64,000 bases of DNA from Strigamia acuminata. Lineage: Eukaryota > Arthropoda > Chilopoda > Geophilomorpha > Linotaeniidae. Below, piece by piece: positions 61,701-64,000 of this stretch. The stretch lies in assembly GCA_949358305.1 (NCBI GenBank), contig OX442314.1, positions 28,815,118 to 28,879,117 on the forward strand. The letters are read 5' to 3'. The first letter of the stretch is position 1; every line of letters starts with the position of its first letter. Made by a program: the position numbers and the translations under genes. Under the pieces are notes generated by a model that saw only the letters and a list, made by a program, of their open reading frames with translations, was not told the DNA's origin and searched no databases.

Positions 61701-64000
61701 TTGCTATTTAAAGTTTTATTACTTCTCTGTGTCTTATTTCTTTAATTCTTGCTCATTTTGTGTGATTTTGGATGATTTTTAGTGCATTCGTCGATTTACA
61801 GATCACTTGCGTAAGACGCGTGACGTCATATTTCTTAATCTAGTTCGGTTGTGTTCAAACTTCTAACCTTTTGTTTGGACCTTATTCTTGTGTTATGGAT
61901 AGGTTTTAGAATTGATTTAGACTAATTTGGGGGTGATCTGTCGATTGGTTTGCTTTATTTTTGTCCCGGAACGGTCGTTTTGTCGTTTCGAGCGTTCGTT
62001 GTCGGTACGCACTTGTGCGCTGCTGACCGAGTTCATTCCGTTCGGCAAACGATTATTTTCAAGTGTTCTTTTAATAAATAGTGCTTTTGTTGTAGGAAAT
62101 TACATTTCCTAATGTTATTTTATTCAATACAGTGTGTATTCTTGATTTTATTCTTGTGTTGAAATTCAAATGTCGTGTTTTGCCGCTCTAGCGGATTTGA
62201 AGTGGGCGCCATGCTGGATTTCCCCGCTAATTTCTTTATTTATCCATTTCATTTGTCTTTTTGAAAATGAATAAACGCCCCGGCGTTTATGCGAGGCAAG
62301 CCATAGTTTTTGTAGGTTCTTTCCTGATTAGGGTTACTTGTGACGTGCACGCGCGAGCTCGCCCGAGGACGCCAAAAAAAGCTCAAAAACGCCCCAAAAC
62401 GCCTGAAAATCGCGCAACTCGAAGCAAAAAATTACAGTTTGAATTCAAATCAAAACTAACCACAAATACATGCTACAATTAGGTAAATTTTCAAATTTTT
62501 TATCAATAAATGATGACTTTCAAGAAGTATGACAACATTTGACAAAATTTAGACCAGTTGCATTTAAAAACTAAAATATTTTGTGTTTTACTTCAATTTT
62601 AAACCAAAAATGACGTCATTTTTTGTTTAAACCGGCGTTTATTTGAGGCAAACACGCCGCTGAGAACGCCAAAAAATGCTCAAAAACACTCCAAAAGGCC
62701 TGAAAATCGCGCAACTTGAGGCAAAAAATTAATTTTTCATCTTTGTTTCAACTTTTGTGACGTTTAAAATTGTGTTTTCAAGTTTTATGCCTCAAGTTGC
62801 ATTGTCATCTGGCGTTTTGGGGCGTTTTGGGGCGTTCGCAGGCGTTTGCACGCGTTTTTTGGCATTGTCACTCACTCAAGTGGCCATTTTTAGCCAATTT
62901 TCGAAGTAAAAATGGCCTTTTTTTATTAAAATGGCCATTTTCAGCCATTTGTCATAGTAAAAATGGCCATTTTCAGCCATTTTTTATAGTAAAAGTGGCC
63001 ATTTTTCATCCAAAATGGCCGTTTTTCATCCAAAATGACCATTTTTATCATTGACACGCTATAAAAATGTAACGTTTCAATGGCGTTTTGACGAAACCGG
63101 TAAGTTTTGAAATTTCCCGTGTCCCGTTATTGTGACTCCTCGTCCGGTTTCTCAGAACCGAAACCCTAATACAGGTGAATTAGTGACGCCTAATTTGTTT
63201 CAACAAATAAAGCAAACAACATCTCGCCTCACTTCCAGTCTTGAAAATTAGTAAACGCCCCGGCGTTTATTCGAGGCAAGCCGTTGTTTTTACAGTAATT
63301 TCCTGGTTAGGGTTATTTTTTTTTTAACTCTTGAAGAAATAAGTTTGTTTTTTTCTCGCCTGCACGCGCGAGCTCGCATGAGAATGCTAAAAAATAAGCA
63401 AAAACGTTCTAAAACGCCCCAAAACGCTTCAAAATGCTCCAAAAAGCCTGAAAATCGTGCCACTCAAAGCAAAAAATTATGTTTGCATGTTTTTTGCCTC
63501 AAGTTGCACGGTTATCTGGCGTTTTGGTGCGTTCTTGGGGCGTTTTGGTGCGTTCTTGGGGCGTTTTCGGGCGTTTTTTTGGCGTTGTCACTCACTCCCG
63601 CACTTTGCTGTCTTGTTTATTACAATTTGGTTTAGCTGTTGTATTTATTTTTATTTGTTTTATGGTTATTTAATGTGTTTTTGTAGCATTCAAAATGTTT
63701 TGTTGCCTAATTTCTCGTTTTGGCGCCAACTGTTTGTTTGACAACGCCGTGTCAGAATTTAGGGATGATTCTGCTTTGGTTTCTAATTAAAAAAAAAATG
63801 TTGTTTTAATTTCAATTGTAACTGCTTATTATAACGTTATTATTAGTATTTTGTAAAGGTTCATTTTTTTTCCATGTTAATAAAAAATGAAGTAACTTTC
63901 GGTGAAAAAAAAAACAGTTAAATGCGGATCAAAATTAAACACACACGAGAAGTTTAATAAACGTCCCGGCGTTTATTCGAGGCAATACGGTACATTTGTG
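58778..64000. repeat. Large direct repeat R, copy B (runs off the window)
   Basis: Starts CTTAACCTTATGGCGCGCAT after a spacer. It follows copy A base for base at offset 14,265 up to the last base of the window. It has the same inverted-repeat modules, AAACGCCCCGGCGTTT palindromes (about 60635, 60727, 62270, 63250 and 63960) and TGGCCATTTTT clusters. No gene is supported. Confidence 0.95.

Overview
The window looks like repeat-dense nuclear DNA of an invertebrate animal. Genes are split by short GT-AG introns, there is no operon structure, and almost every non-gene stretch is a transposable element or a derived repeat. The phylum cannot be fixed from the sequence alone. The only host genes I can support are three tandem head-to-tail paralogues of a DEG/ENaC-type sodium channel subunit, at 10.7-13.5, 20.2-22.5 and 28.1-34.3 kb. 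I could join each from seven exons with matching splice phases. Copies 2 and 3 are open over 432 codons. Copy 1 has lost one splice acceptor by a single-base deletion. Copy 3 has a 4.3 kb first intron filled with nested transposons.

Left part (1-9.4 kb): an LTR retroelement without any pol. It has a 5'-truncated LTR, a tRNA-Gln-type primer binding site, a long AT-rich leader made of degenerate repeats, one 610-codon ORF joining a FLYWCH-like zinc finger to a Gag domain, and a complete 1,541-bp 3' LTR. The intergenic spaces of the channel cluster hold a palindromic Tc1-like pair with a 27-bp coding repeat expansion, a 1.9 kb LTR-gag-LTR mini-element with target duplication, MULE remnants, hAT-like foldback MITEs, and a mariner-like element containing an ISXO2/Merlin-type transposon and an LTR fragment.

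Middle (35.8-44.1 kb): a related group of LTRs beginning TGTGGTGACC or TGTAGTGACC. One belongs to a minus-strand Ty3/Gypsy-type element. It keeps an integrase tail (GPY/F module), then a 921-codon GC-rich ORF of unknown function that starts directly after a strong splice acceptor, then a polypurine tract and the 3' LTR.

Right part (44-64 kb): no recognisable gene. A more than 5.2 kb direct repeat (44,060 on, and again 58,778 to the window end, near-identical, offset 14,265) flanks about 9 kb. That interval holds a 5 kb block (53.4-58.4 kb) built almost only from self-complementary words of the TCGTATACGA / TCGAATACGA type. The block has an outer 56-bp array in opposite orientation at each end and an inner 551-bp tandem array of inverted arms. 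It is the most unusual structure in the window and resembles nothing I can name.
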